A stretch of DNA of 64,000 nt from Unio delphinus (GCA_029339505.1 JAQISU010000155.1:15515501-15579500), one strand, 5' to 3'; positions 11,166-23,170 are shown, counted from the first letter of the stretch. Numbers and translations are program-made. Notes: generated by a model not told the origin, from the letters alone.

Positions 11166-11828
11166 ATGAATGTAATTGATTATTCAGCTACCCGACGACG
11201 AGAACCTATTAAACTCCATGCGATGTTGCCGAATTCTATTCGCGCGATTATAATCGGACAATCTGGAAGCGGCAAGACACAACTGCTACTTAATTTGATA
11301 ACGAGATGGATGAAATGGAAGAGGTTGTAATTCGTCACCCCGAGTGTAGACGATCAACGATGCTATGAAGTGTTAAAGGATGCTAACGAGAGAGCAATAG
11401 AAATCACCGGCGAAGGTATTATTGAATTTATAACCGATATCGAAGAAGCACGGAGCACTGATGATATCGATGGAAGTATTAACAGCTTAGTCGTATATGA
11501 TGATGTGATGTTAGACAATCAAAAGAATCCCGCTAGGATATTTTCCCGAGGCAGACATAAAAACACTGATGTGATATATGTCACTCAATTGTACACTCAA
11601 ATTCCGAAGGTGATCAGTGATAACTGCAATTTATTGTGTGTGTTAAACGGATTTGATACTCATACGCTACGAAATATTTGGCAAACTTGGTGTGGTGGTG
11701 ATATGGATCATAATTGCTTTAGAAATTTCTTTAGTCACGCTCAGTCAATCCCACACGGATTTGAAACGATAAATTTATCAGATCCTCAGACGCGATATCG
11801 TGTCGGACTTGATAAAATATTCGGCTAA
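11166..11828 (+). pseudogene. ATP: A32-like packaging ATPase, one in-frame stop
   Basis: About 220 codons in one continuous frame. Walker A is GQSGSGKTQLL near 11255 and Walker B is LVVYDDVM near 11495; the sensor-like RGRHKNTDVIYVTQ follows. The only lesion is a TAA at 11328-11330, where the other copies have a Tyr codon. FtsK/HerA-type ATPases of this family pump DNA into capsids. It is the last gene before the right end of the element. Confidence 0.85.
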
Positions 11829-13040
11829 CCCATAGCAGGAAGCGTTGGTTCCTGTCGTGAATATTCATCCAGACACAATATACTGCCTGTTTGATCGTGC
11901 AGTTGGTAATAGCAATGAATCAGTTGAAAAACACATTTAAAAAACAAGAAAACAAACATTGTTTAGAAGTATTGTAGAAAACTGACCTTTACGACAGCTA
12001 TAAAACTCAATAAAATCCTTTCGTTTTAAAACTAAACGTAACTGACAGAATAAAACATCTAACGGTAAAACTAGATTAATGAAAGTGATATGTATATCTA
12101 TCATATATAACTATGCAAACACAAACAGAATGCATCGTTTGTATTGTATACAAAGGAAAAATAAATAAAGTTGCTCTTGAGCAGGTCACTCGGTAAACTG
12201 AGCGGTCTTTTGTTATAATGAAATCAGTTTGTAAAAAGTCTTATTGAAAAGATTTAAGTTTTGAAAAGACAAATAGGAACAACTACTGAAGGAATATCTC
12301 AGTTATTATGTTTGCACATTTGATATAATTTTAATTTTATTACAATGCTGGTTGACGGCAGCTGGAACCTGGTAAGTTTTATTAAAATGATATTGATATC
12401 TATCATATGGAATAAAGGCAGCTACTGTTGGATATGCTGTAATAATTCGTTCTTGAAAATAAAATATCGTTTTGAGACAAACAAATGCCGAGACTTAACA
12501 TTATTAGGTAACTGATAGATTTTTGTACTAAACTAAGGTAATACCTTTTCAAAAGAAAATGACACACGAACCTGCGTACACGTGTTCTTTAAAAAATGCA
12601 GACCAGTTTCATTACACTCCAATTACGTTCATTAGACTGTAATTAAATTTTGATCTAAAAAAAATTTATGTTCCGTGAAACACAGATATTCGTTGATTCA
12701 AAATACTTATGCAAGCAATTTTTAAGTCTATAAAATACATTGCAGACGTCTAATCCTAGCGAAACGTTTATTGGCTTTGAAGCAAAGTCCCATTGTGATG
12801 GTTATATTGCAAGGATGCTCACTGCGGCACAAGTTTTTATTATACTTTAACATGCTATCAGCTGTCTAGTTTTAAGAGCGAGTTATGTATGTAGGTCATT
12901 TCAGTGGTCTTTTAACTTATTATCTACATTCAGAACTCTTAAAACTAATGGGCGAACATGATACCGAATCTGATTTCTGTGTCATTCTATTGATCCTAGG
13001 TCAAATGAATATTATATTCGATCCTTTCTACTTTTTCCAT
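11829..13040. other. Host non-coding DNA (intron-like)
   Basis: After a roughly 20-base relic of the terminal repeat (CATAGCAGGAAGCGTTGG) the sequence changes to AT-rich DNA unrelated to the Polintons. No coding sequence is supported. The EB-type exon that follows suggests this is intron or 5' flank of a host gene. Confidence 0.5.
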
Positions 13041-13044
13041 GAAG

Positions 13045-13198
13045 GTGTTGGCTATCTATGTACCATATGTCGAGAACACGATTGGAACTCCCTGCAAAGA
13101 CGACAGCGACTGTGTTATGACAAGTGAGGCATGCAATCCACTAGGTTTATGTCAATGTAAAGCGGGTTATAGCAACTATACTGCAGAGTGCTATAAAG
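13045..13198 (+). CDS. Host exon encoding an EB/EGF-like cysteine-rich module
   Basis: The reading frame contains GTPCKDDSDC, ACNPLGLCQCKAGYS and AECYK, with the six-cysteine spacing of an EB or EGF-like extracellular module. The donor AAAG|GTATGG at 13198/13199 leaves phase 1. The 5' edge is uncertain: a pyrimidine-rich tract with AG at 13043-13044 is the best acceptor, and an AG at 13073-13074 is possible. Two similar phase-1 exons on the same strand at 39.2 and 40.8 kb suggest one multi-module secreted or surface protein gene whose introns contain the Polintons. Confidence 0.6.
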
Positions 13199-14462
13199 GT
13201 ATGGCATATTTCGCAAGACTGTCAGTGTGTTAAGAAATTGTATAATACATTCATTTTTGGAGTATATGTTTCTAGTTCTGTAGTTGATAATGCTCTGGAC
13301 TATTGTGGAAATTGCAGCTTGTTATCTCGCAATAAATAGTACACGAGCAATGATTTCAGTTTACTAAGTCAGTGGCTCCTCTTCAACAAATATTTTGTGA
13401 TATACATTTATGGGGTGCCATATACCAAGTGCATTTTATATCATCTCAAAATTAGAAATTATATATTACTGTTAAATTATTTAGGTCATATGAAATATTT
13501 CTTTTCCTAAAACAAAAACTAAAAAATGATATAGAAGTTTAATGTTGCTTTTCTAAACGTATAGCGGTATAAACTATCAGTTGCAAAATCACACAGCAAA
13601 TAACGCACGAAACAAATTAAAATTTCAATGCTTTTAAATGTTATTTATTTTTTGTTCTTATTTTGTAGTTTAGAAAAAATACTTCTTATCATTCTTAAAA
13701 ATTATTTTTTTGTATGAATCCTTGTTGAGGTCATCGAGTACCTAGCTATATATAGAACAGAGGAGTTTATATCTGCAACATAACACCTTCGTCAACATAC
13801 AAACAAAGAATTCTACCAATGGTAGGCGAACTAGGCTTTTCAACATTCCTCAGCATGGTGTTCGTTCATCTAAATTAACATATGTTATATGAGTAGAAGT
13901 TTAATACTCAAAGTAAAGGATGTATTGTTTTGTTTGACATCTGAATAGCTCTGAGATTGAATAATCTCCTGAGTTCGTTGTGACTTGGCCGAATCGTATT
14001 GTCCAGACACGTAAGTAACCAATTTTCGTATATTTAAATCTAGTTTCGTTTTCAATAATTATTTATTCCACTTACAGGCGGAACTTAAAAAACCAAATTA
14101 AGATTATCGGTAAACGGTTATGGTGATAGGGATACACTTGTCTAAGAGTGCAAAACATCGACTATAACAGTTTTGTTCGGGGAGTAGTGAAGGTTAGGCC
14201 GTCCCCGCCCACCCACGTATCATAACTATCAAGGTCGGCGTACATTGCATTATTGTGAATCCGATTGTTATACCACATGTCTTTGAAATCACTTCTCCGA
14301 ATCCGTATATCCAGTTACCAAGAAGATTATATTCGTTTTTAACGAGTCGCAGTGAACATCACAGCTCGATGTTCATATTGGCCGATTTTGAATTTTTAAT
14401 CTTTCATTTCAAACTTAATCAAAGAAATAATAATTTATCCTCAAAAAATATTTCTTAGGCTG
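13199..14462. other. Host non-coding DNA between EB exon and element B
   Basis: AT-rich, without a supported gene on either strand. Similarity to Polinton sequence starts abruptly at about 14463 inside the membrane-protein gene, with no terminal repeat, so the left end of element B was lost here. Confidence 0.5.
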
Positions 14463-14491
14463 TGATGACATTTTATTTATTACAACATAAT

Positions 14492-15500
14492 TCAATTTAG
14501 TTGTTTACTTAAATCCGCTATGAATTCCACATACCATGTTACTGAAACCTTAGCCAAATTATTATCAGTGGATGTTATTCTGAATTGTTCAATTGTTCCC
14601 TTGTCGATGATGGTTGATATCGTATTGTTGACCCCAGATGAACTCGTTGATGAAATATTAAATTGAGTCAGTGTCACTAATGTTAATCGATAAATACCTT
14701 TGACGGCCGCGGTGATATTTAATATGTTAGTGGATGGTGTCCACGTAAATGATCCGTTTTGAATCGCGTACACGTTATTTATGATATTTTTTTTGTTCGT
14801 GAGGGAGTTTTATTTTTTTATATCATCCTCGGTAGATCATCATGTTATTTCATCTAGTTTCGTATAATATCAGCAAGATCTGTTTTGATTTCTTCGGGTT
14901 TAGCATTTTTATCAAAAAATGTATCGACGGCATCATCGGTTTTATAAAAAGTTTTTACGTAACCTAGTAAATTGTTCGATATAAGCGTCATAATCGGATC
15001 GCAACTTTGACAAATTATCCATCGAGGTTTTTATCTCCGTGAGTTTCGGTGTGGTAACCGATGGATTTCCAAAGAAATCTAATAGAGGTTTGTCAATATT
15101 GTCAATTACACTTCTTTGTAATTCAGAAAACCGATCGAATTTAGTTATATGGTCGTCGTATTCATCGCGTAGTTCTTTTAATGTTCTAAATTGTTAATTC
15201 TATCCACAATAGTTGAAACAAAAACATCTGGTTTGAGCTTACCCTGATCGAAAAAAACCGCGATTGTAGTTTCCGTTACACCGCATTGTTTAACTAACTA
15301 AAATATCATCAAGGGAAACATTACTAGTTTTCAATTTACCATGACGATCTTGAAATACAACTATTTCATTGGGATCAACACTTGCGAGATTTAACATTTC
15401 ATATATTCTATCTTCGATTATTTGTTTTACATCACCGGTTGCAGATATTTCCGCTTTGGGGTTTTGCAGGCTTGATAAAGATCTCCCCCAACTATCAGTC
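14492..15500 (-). pseudogene. Fiber/spike-like protein, heavily decayed
   Basis: The C-terminal domain (14492-14773) is open and matches elements A and C (FTWTPSTNILNIT, WYVEFIADLSK). Upstream only fragments remain: the QDRQGK-region equivalent near 15300-15400 and a trace of the N-terminal WGRSL near 15480. Many frameshifts and stops lie between. Placement beside the protease gene supports the assignment. Confidence 0.4.
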
Positions 15501-16370
15501 TAAAAGTCGATTACACGTATATTCGTGTACTGTTTTATGGGATGGTTTTTCCGATGATGAAATAGCTGTGAGTACATTTAATACTTCTATGCCGCATAAT
15601 GGTGGGTCATTCATTTTTGTGTTGGTAGCGTAGAATACCAGATAGGAGTTTTTAAGCGGTTTATATAACGCATAGATTCTTTAGTCGGCGCTAACCCATA
15701 TGAATCGAAATAAACAATTGCACGCGGGTCAATCGAGTATGCAACCCAGTGAGTTCCAGGTCCGGTGCGGTTATCGAGATTAATGACACCTGTTTCAGTG
15801 TAGTTTGGTTGCTGTGGTAATTGACCTCTCATAAGGACACCTCTAAGGTTTTTTATCGTTAGTTTTTTAGCAGCATCCAGTAAATTAAAATTTGACATGG
15901 GAACTATTGTTAATAAACTGTTCCTAGTCTCATGCCGTTTCCGCTTTAATATGAATACGGAGTTCTTGGTAGTCTATCCTGATCGTTTCTCTTTTTTTAC
16001 CCTTTTCAAGTTGCTTTCGTTAGTGCCATCCCTGCCGCGGTACCAGCGGCTCCTAGAGCGGCGACTTTTGCTACCGCTCGGTCCGCGGCCACAATCAACG
16101 CTGGTAACGCATCAAAAAGTGGGAATATACCACATGATTTTATCATGATTTTGATCGCGGCCACAGAGAGAGTGATCTGAATACCTTTTTTATCTTTGAT
16201 GGCATCATTGAAGTGTTTTATCTGACGAGCTGGCAATGACAGTTTATTTTGACCACCAGACATCTGATTGTGCTTCAGCGATATTGTGGTTCCACATTTT
16301 TAGCTGATTCCAATTGCAATTTTTTAATTTGACCAGGAGTTAACGTAACACTAACGTGACTATATGACAT
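15495..16370 (-). pseudogene. PRO: Adenain-type protease with basic N-terminal region, frameshifted
   Basis: The start MSYSHVSVTLTPGQ at 16370 gives the cleanest view of the family's N-terminus; AT-rich TTATTAAATAAA precedes it. The basic/hydrophobic region spans 16006-16263. The protease domain spans 15495-15898, with GTHWVAY, YFDSYG and a Cys in the PPLCGIEVL equivalent. Breaks lie near 16300, 15900-16000 and 15610. Same gene neighbours as in A and C. Confidence 0.65.
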
Positions 16371-16402
16371 TTTATTTAATAACAGATTGATCTAATTGTA
16401 CA

Positions 16403-17819
16403 TTACATGTTTTCCACTGGTGCATCAATTACTCTCATTCGTCCACCAACGCCTTCGAGTAGCATTGATTTGTCACTGAGAATGACAGAAACTTCTCTGT
16501 AATTAACAATACCAGCTATACGAGCTCTGAAGTGTATGTCAACAACTTATTGTCTTGTTAAGTCAAGATGTTCAAGCGAGAAGTAATATACGAGATATCG
16601 TTTTTCAAAATCCCATTGTGATATTTGCAGACCAGTATCCACATTATTATAGCGTCCCATAAATGTCAACAAACGATGATACATGCGGGCTATTTGTTTG
16701 GTTCCGTAATCAAGTAGTATATCCTCGGATGCTTCTTGTTGGCCGTTTATTCTCAATGATACTTCATTGACACCCAATTGATTAAATATGATATGGCTGC
16801 GTTCCTGAGAGTTTAATCGCGTTTTATCCTGTAAATATATGACGCGGAGCTGAAACACCTTGTTTTGATGCCAGGTGCCGTGTAAGTGTACCATCAATAT
16901 TAGAATCCATGGTATCCGTTGTTGTTGTTAGCCATAATAGCAATGATTTTCCTCCATGATCCATACATGATAGTAATCTTTCTTTCATGGTGTTTGATGG
17001 ATTCATTACTGGCAGCCACAATGATAGTTTCGATATAATGACTTTACTAGCAGCAACACAAGCACCACGCCAGATTGCATCATTATCACTACCCTTTCGC
17101 ATGAATACTACTGTATGCTTCGCTCTATAGATAACATTTCTAACATTTCTGCAATATCCGAAAATATGATGTAGTGGAATCGCTCATGAAAATTGTTTAC
17201 GCTGTCCTTGCAACATTGCTACGCGTATTCGAAACTCTATATTCTGATTAGTATTAGTACTTTATATAACATCAAAGGCAGCAGTTGGTCTATCTTCGTG
17301 TACAACATCATCTGATTGTGGATTAACTGCAGTAGCTTGTGGTGTTAGCAATTTAACATATGGATTGTGATCATCGTGATCAGTGAGATCCTTAGAGAAC
17401 ATCATAGACGGACCTGCCGATCATCTATAATCATCAGAATATCTTGCCAACCCCACCATTGTTGTGGCAACATCATCCTTACGCTCTATAGACTCGATTT
17501 CTCTTACATCAATCATGTATCAAGCACTTTCGAATAGCGCCATGATACAATTATTGACAAAGCCAACTCGGACATTTTGATCATTTGCGTATGGTGGATC
17601 GTTAGCTGCGGACTTATTTGTTACAATTTCTCCTTCTACTTAGATAAACGCTTCAGAGGGTAGAAAGTAATTGGTGGTATCATGGACCTAAAATTCGTTT
17701 CTTGATCGATGATCCGGTTGTACTGCATGATAGGAATATAACTGATAATCGCGTACAGAATCATTCTTGGGCACTGGGGCATCCATATCGAACGCTGTAT
17801 CAGGAGCCGATTTGAACAT
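16403..17819 (-). pseudogene. MCP: Major capsid protein, decayed
   Basis: It aligns with the capsid of C from MFK...FDMDAPV (17819) to VIDAPVENM (stop 16403-16405). Open stretches at 16547-16897 and 16824-17102 hold NGQQEASEDI, YYFSLEHLDLTRQ, GGKSLL and NDAIWR. Several stops and frameshifts break the N-terminal half (17150-17700). Confidence 0.7.
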
Positions 17820-17835
17820 ATTATTATATATTTTT

Positions 17836-18353
17836 TTATCTAAATCGCGATCTCGCTTGCGATTTCAAGCCACTTCTCGCTATCATATTTGCAGTAATAT
17901 TATCATGGATGCTGCTCAGTGATTCTATTTTTTTGATCCACTGCGTTATTTATTATTTTGCTAATACTCGCGATCATAATTTCCGTAGATGGTAGTGGTC
18001 CTAGTGACTTAGTCACCAATGACGAAGTCAATGTTGGTTTCTTTCGTCGCCGAACTAAGTTTTTTTCTTAGCCGCGGAAAATGCTTTCCCGGCAACATTA
18101 CCAATAGCGCTAATACCCTCATCACGATTAACATCAATAGCTTTCATTGATAACTGTTTTGCGATTGGTGCTTTTTTTTTGGAGCCATTCTTGCAATAAC
18201 CCTGCAATGGTATTGCCGAGACCATCTTAATAGTATGCTCTATATACAGGCAATCGTGAATTTACTACATAGACCATGGTTGGTTTGTTGTGGCTGTAGT
18301 GTATGATCATCGTATTTAAATGCTATTTATCTGATAGAATGACGAAGTCATCA
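17836..18353 (-). pseudogene. Small basic virion-like protein, decayed
   Basis: Recognisable pieces are KQLSMKAIDV near 18140, GKAFSAAKK near 18085, and an Arg/Lys-rich C-terminus (GLKSQARSRFR) just before the stop at 17836-17838. Multiple frameshifts break the rest. Identified by position between capsid and coiled-coil genes and by similarity to the copies in A and C. Confidence 0.45.
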
Positions 18354-18355
18354 AA

Positions 18356-19427
18356 TTAATAACTGTGATAACCGTCTGCTAGCTCATCAATAAACTCTCG
18401 ATATACACCAATATCCATGAAACCACATTCAAATAGTCGTCTGCAGATATCAGCTGCCTCATTAATTACTTCCGGTGAATTATTTCCGGCTTGTTTACCT
18501 CCTACGAGAACTTTTAATCGTGATATATCCCGGAGAATACTATTAGGACAACGAACTAGACCACTACCTGAAAACCCTCTTGAATATCCACTTTGAGAAA
18601 ATCCATTCCCACTATAACCGGTTGCACCTTGTGCATCATCATCATCTTCTCTTCGATCAGATGTTGGTTGACCACTCTTTTGTTCTATTTTATTCACATA
18701 CGAATTAAAATTGTTATTATTTTTGTGGTTTTAATTCCACCGTGTTTTCCCAAATAGATTTCTTTTATACCAGGTGTCAAAGGATTTTATATAGTCTTCA
18801 GCTCCATCTTTTATATATTTTTCCCTTGTTTCCTTTTTACAAATTTTAACAGCAAAATCAACTAATTTGTCATCCGTAGAATCTTTAAATTTTTTCATCG
18901 CTTTTTCCGTAAATATCTTTTCAGCTGGATGTATTCTCTCTATCGAAATTTCTTCTTTTTCTTCAATAATATTACCCTGTTGTTGTTCTTCTTCTTCAAT
19001 AATATCACCTAGTTGTTGTTGTTCTTGTTCAATAATATCACCTTGTTGTTGTTCTTCTTCTTCAATAATATCACCCGGTTGTTCCTTAAGTCGTGCAGCG
19101 GCTATGATATCACCAGGAAGTGTTTTTAAAGATTCCTTTGTTTGCTTGGATCTCTTTGCTATTTTTCAAGTACAGGAAGAACGGCTGGTTTTTTCCCTCG
19201 TTGTTCCTCAGGAATATCTCCCCATATGGCTTTTTCAGTGGTCGATACGACTTTCCCTGTTGTAGTGGTTATTGGTTTGAATAATTGTTCGGTTCCCGTT
19301 GTAAAAGCGGTTTGAAATTCTTGTCTCGTTTATAGCTTATTTTGAAGGAATCACGAATCGGAATAAATTTCTTAATCGCAGTTAATCGTTTGCGTGCTAA
19401 TTTAGTTGTTATGGCTTCACCTACCAT
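18356..19427 (-). pseudogene. Coiled-coil protein, broken
   Basis: The start MVGEAITTKLARKRLTAIKK at 19427 and the C-terminal part at 18356-18697 (GGKQAGNNSPEVINEAADICRRLF) are both clear. The middle is a Glu/Gln-rich low-complexity region made of repeats of a unit reading roughly GATATTATTGAAG on the minus strand (about 18950-19080), with frameshifts. The Gly/Ser-rich stretch GYSGNGFSQSGYSRGFSGSG near 18570 is longer than in element C. Confidence 0.5.
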
Positions 19428-19781
19428 TATAAATATAATATACGATCTAAATTGTAAGTGAAAACGCTCCCAACCGAAATTCTTTTGAATTTCACAGTGT
19501 GTTCATACTTCCGCGTATTGATAAATCACCGAACACTATCTTACCTGTCCATAGAATTTCAACTCATACTAATTCGATCTATGCGAGTAAGTGCATACCT
19601 GTCTATAGAATTATTTATCTCAGTGATTTAATCACTGGGGTTATAGAATTTCTGTTCCGTACCTGTTTATACTCATACTTACAACAGGTATGATATTGTA
19701 CATGTCAATCCATAGTGAGAATTTCATTCACTGTGTTGAGGCAATCAAGGGGGGAATTTTCATTTTGGCGTATAGTCTCTT
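19428..19781. other. Non-coding gap with short repeats
   Basis: Contains degenerate repeats built on CCTGTCTATAGAATT and CTCATACT (about 19540-19700). No coding sequence is supported. Confidence 0.4.
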
Positions 19782-20102
19782 TTATTGTTTTGATTTTCGA
19801 GATAATTTTGCGTTTGATTTCATATTGTTGCCCCAATTCACTTCTGACCCTTCGACAGCAGTGAATAACGGAAAGAACTTGTTGATGTCATTGTTATATG
19901 CGAGGGAGTCATAAATAGCGTGTTGAATTCTCTTTATAAAAAAACAGGATTTAGATAACACATTATTATTCAGAGCGCTATCATCAATATCATGAAAATC
20001 AGAAAGAATCTCATTACAATCTAATTTATCTGACAATTGAATTCCTTGAATTTTCAAATTTGAAATCTCGTTAATAATGACCTTCATATTTTCGAAACTC
20101 AT
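19782..20102 (-). CDS. Short helical protein of unknown function
   Basis: One open frame of about 106 residues from MSFENMKVIINEISNLK at 20102 to the stop at 19782. It shares LDCNEILSD, FIKRIQHAIYDS and NDINKFFPLFTAVE with the other copies. An extra in-frame extension upstream to 20261 reads low-complexity sequence and is not part of the gene. The C-terminus appears shifted relative to A (GSEVNWGNNMKSN instead of ...ELGQQYEVK), so a late frameshift is likely. Confidence 0.5.
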   Translation of the reverse strand: MSFENMKVIINEISNLKIQGIQLSDKLDCNEILSDFHDIDDSALNNNVLSKSCFFIKRIQHAIYDSLAYNNDINKFFPLFTAVEGSEVNWGNNMKSNAKLSRKSKQ

Positions 20103-21204
20103 TATATGAAATATTATATATCTAATATGATAAACAAAAAAATTGGGGGTCAATTTTGACCCGTTTTCATTTTTTATATATACATATTTACCTAAATACA
20201 TATTTACATATTTGATATGTACATATATACATATATTTGATATATACACACAAGACAACACATCCCCATTTGGAACCCCTCAGGTGTTGTTCACATCTGA
20301 CCCGGCCCAGAGGTACCACGAAACATAGTCTCCAAGAGGAGATCTAACTCGTCAAATAACGGGATAGAACTCCAAGAAGGTATGCTTGGTGAATGGACGT
20401 TACATTTACATATAGATATATAGATATATACATATATACATATACAAGTGTTTACATAATGGTATTTACAATGAAATGATATTGTATTTAGAGTATTTAC
20501 ATATGGTATTGACAATGAAATGATATGGTATTTACAATCAAATGATTTGGTATTTACAAATAGGACAGCACAAGACAATACAACATATAACAATAGATTA
20601 TAGGTAGACACACATCACATACATACACGGGGCTGTTCCACATTCAAACAGACACCACCATACCCCCAACAAAATCACCCCGGGTTGAATACAAAAAACA
20701 CATTCACACTGTGTGAGGGTGTGTAACGTATGGTGGTTTCACGATTTGAATTTCGAATGGCTTAAAGCCCCAATTATATAGAAAAACCTTCCGATCGGTA
20801 CCGTCGATAATAATGTCTGCTACGAAATTCTTACAATGGGCCCCAGGACGAGATCCAACAGAGTACGAAATCCGCTACTATCCGAGATCTACAAGTCTAT
20901 AATTTTGAATACGATATATAGCTAAACTGCTGTATATGTCGTAAAGAATTTTACGAATTGTAGATAAAAATCGTATATCAATCGTAGATTTCACTGTAAT
21001 TAAAAATAGTAGACAAAATTATAAATTTTCTAGTCAAACCTAACACAAAAAAGCCCTTCAGTCGGACCATGAGTCATCAAAAAATCCCATTGACATACGT
21101 GACTACAACCAAAGAGTTATCGTTCTTTCAAAACCGTATACACAAGCCCACAGGAGTTATTCCATTGGTGTTACATATATACAATACAAAACAGAATTTA
21201 GACA
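20103..21204. other. Long non-coding zone of element B
   Basis: Holds TA/ATAC-rich sequence (20160-20240), imperfect repeats of GGTATTTACAATGAAATGAT (about 20455-20570), the shared AAGCCCCAATTA block near 20765 and a tRNA-like block (20810-20905). No gene is supported. Confidence 0.55.
20810..20905 (-). ncRNA. tRNA-like block, very degenerate
   Basis: On the minus strand GATAGTAGCGGATTTCGTAC is A-box-like. The GTTGGATCTCGTCCTGGGGC region corresponds to the anticodon-arm region of the copies in A and N. The T-arm is mutated. It is recognised mainly by alignment and position. Confidence 0.25.
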
Positions 21205-21689
21205 TATGTAAATTGAATTCTATGTCTTGTTCTCTTGGAAATCGCTGATTGATATATTTGTTCTGCAACAATTCGTACTGAAGCTCTACAAATATCAAAA
21301 TATCTACCGGCTTCATTATTTGATTTAAATACTCTTTCTTCGTTAGTTGCTGTATTAAATGATTTTAGGGGTCTTGCATTTTTCGAGTTTTTTCCAGTCC
21401 CTACCCAATTGGTATTCTAACTTTGTGTGATAGCTCGTAAATTATCCAATCTGTTATTTTGGGGACATCCATCAATATGATCAACTACAAATCCATTTTG
21501 TATCAATCCATCAAAGCATTTGAAAGCAAATCTATAATAAAAATACCTTTTCTTTCCAACAGTAAACATCAAATAGCACATATCATTGTCCGTCCCTAAT
21601 GGTTTATTTAGTCTGCGGTGTCTGACAATACCGTCACGAGATGCTTCATAATTGGTAATCACGGAATGTTATTGAAATTCTTGGTTCAT
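21205..21689 (-). pseudogene. HNH endonuclease, broken
   Basis: The start MNQEFQ at 21689 is followed by a stop, then an open stretch (21417-21662) with EASRDGIVRHRRLNKPLG and VVDHIDGCPQNNRLDNLRAITQS. One stop near 21417 and a frameshift separate the C-terminal helix-turn-helix-like region (EAGRYFDICRASVR, about 21290-21320). The first HNH strand has YYRFAFK where N has NHRIVYE, so the first His is lost. Confidence 0.65.
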
Positions 21690-21728
21690 TTATATATTAA
21701 ATACTATTTGTCTAATTAATTATTTGGT

Positions 21729-22046
21729 TTAATTATTACTTGGGAAGCTATCAATGTTGTCTTGAGGTGTTCTTATAATTTTGTGTTTGACAGAGTCATT
21801 GATGGATTCATTGATGGAGTCCTTTACTCGTTTGTCATAATAGCGCTTAAGCTCTCTGTATTGCTTACCACCGCAATTGAGACATAACTGCGACTTACGC
21901 CGCACACCTACTCTACATCGTATGAAAGGTAAGGGCCCTAGGCTTCCATGACGTATGCTTTGTAAATGATATCCACAGAAATCATTTCTGCATGATTTGT
22001 TACAAGCTGTTACTGATCCTATAATACGTAATTTGCAATGATTCAT
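21729..22046 (-). CDS. Cys-rich putative zinc-binding protein
   Basis: An intact 105-residue frame. The Cys pattern CNKSCRNDFCGYH, then CR (where N has CGVG), then LCLNCGGK suggests two zinc sites. A conserved basic segment RYRELKRYYDKR follows (KQYRELKRYYDKR here). It is divergent from the polymerase fusion with a 43-base gap. In all copies that keep it, it lies between the HNH gene and the polymerase start, suggesting a DNA- or RNA-binding partner of the replication genes. No known family was recognised. Confidence 0.55.
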   Translation of the reverse strand: MNHCKLRIIGSVTACNKSCRNDFCGYHLQSIRHGSLGPLPFIRCRVGVRRKSQLCLNCGGKQYRELKRYYDKRVKDSINESINDSVKHKIIRTPQDNIDSFPSNN

Positions 22047-22089
22047 ATATAATACATTTTTTTATTTAAAAAGCTGTTTTAATTATAAT
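22047..22089. promoter_or_regulatory. Divergent promoter region, element B
   Basis: An AT-rich 43-base gap (TATATAATACATTTTTTTATTT) separates two divergent start codons. Matching gaps exist in N and C. No specific factor site is recognised. Confidence 0.35.
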
Positions 22090-22354
22090 ATGGAGGAGTT
22101 GGAGAGATTATCCAAAATTACGCCTTGGAAAAATATTGAATTCAATCTCGATTGAGTCTCCACTGATGTACCAAAGGGTCCAATAAGTGATAGAAGCGCG
22201 ATAGAGCATCTCACTGTTGGTTAACATTTCAAATTGATGGTAGTGTTGATGCTACCTTGAAAAGCGAAAGACCAGCAGTGATAATCTCACATCTTGACAA
22301 GATAAAGTATTTTTGTTAGAGTGAAATTCATTATCCGCTCAGAAACGGGGTATT
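22090..22354 (+). pseudogene. POLB: DNA polymerase B fusion, N-terminal fragment (element B)
   Basis: It begins MEELERLSKITPWKNIEFNLD, matching the polymerase start in C (55238). It has a stop at about codon 22 and a frameshift, and ends at RSETGYWII, where the sequence jumps into inverted integrase sequence of copy N. The junction shows a short TGG-TTAT-type microhomology between polymerase and integrase sequence. Confidence 0.7.
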
Positions 22355-23170
22355 GGATTATCCAAACAGGCCATATGGCAAATTTATCTACCACCACCTA
22401 AACAAATTAACTACTCGCATTTTGATGTCAGTGTCCCTAATGAAGTTCATCAGGCTGATATATTATTTCTGCGGCATGATGGTGTATATCAAGTATGAAC
22501 TAACCGTAGTTGATGTTGCGAGTCGATTCAAACAAGAAGAACCGTTAAAAACAAAATCATCAACTGAAGTGGCTTCTGCGTTTCAAAGGATTTATCGAAG
22601 GGGTCCTCTGCATTGGCCAAATCTATTACAAGTTGATCCTGGCAAGGAATTTCAGGTTGTAGTGTTATGAACAATGAAACATCATAATGTCACCATCAGA
22701 CGAGGACATACTGCATTACATCGCGATCAGGCAATTGTTGAACGGTTATTTGGATATCAATACGCGAAGGAATTTATTCAGGATAAACGATCTCGTGAAT
22801 GGGTCAAGAGATTACCGGGCGTAATGACCGCGCTGAAAAATGATCTTACTCGATCAATAAACATGAAACCTAACAATGCGATTAAAAAAAGTATAAATCT
22901 GTTAAACTGCACAGTGATTTTTCAAAACAACCGATACACGGCAATGTCACTGTTAGATATTTATATGAACCAGGAGAGCTCGAAGGTGGCAAAAAAGAGC
23001 TACTGATCCTATTTGGAGTGTTACTACACACAAAATATTCTAGCATAACACGATCTACGGGTAGACCCACAATCAATAGATTGAATTCAACTGCTCCTCA
23101 GCGAGGATTTACTCGTGAACAACTACATGTGACACCCGAGGATACTCAATTACAGCCGCGTCGTCTTAAC
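22355..23170 (+). pseudogene. INT: Integrase of copy N, 5'-truncated and broken
   Basis: The first roughly 40 codons are missing. Open stretches at 22353-22670, 22674-23006 and 23018-23260 carry TVVDVASRF, LQVDPGKEF and RDQAIVER, so the catalytic triad is visible. About ten residues after the catalytic Glu are deleted (IVER joins LFGYQ). A stop lies at 22670 and a frameshift near 23000. The C-terminal part shows STGRPTINRLNSTAPQRGFTREQL. Confidence 0.75.

Larger units (their letters stand above)
1..11850 (+). mobile_element. Polinton/Maverick copy A, truncated at both ends
   Basis: The element enters from the left window edge inside its penton-like gene and runs through fiber-like, protease, capsid, basic, coiled-coil, helical, HNH, polymerase-helicase, integrase, zinc-ribbon/PLA2 and ATPase genes. 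The right terminal repeat is almost gone: about 20 bases after the ATPase stop resemble a terminal repeat with its middle deleted. An internal deletion near 8020 joins the HNH gene directly to the interior of the polymerase, removing the Cys-rich gene and the polymerase N-terminal part. Polinton identity rests on integrase, polymerase B, protease, ATPase and capsid genes occurring together. Confidence 0.85.
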
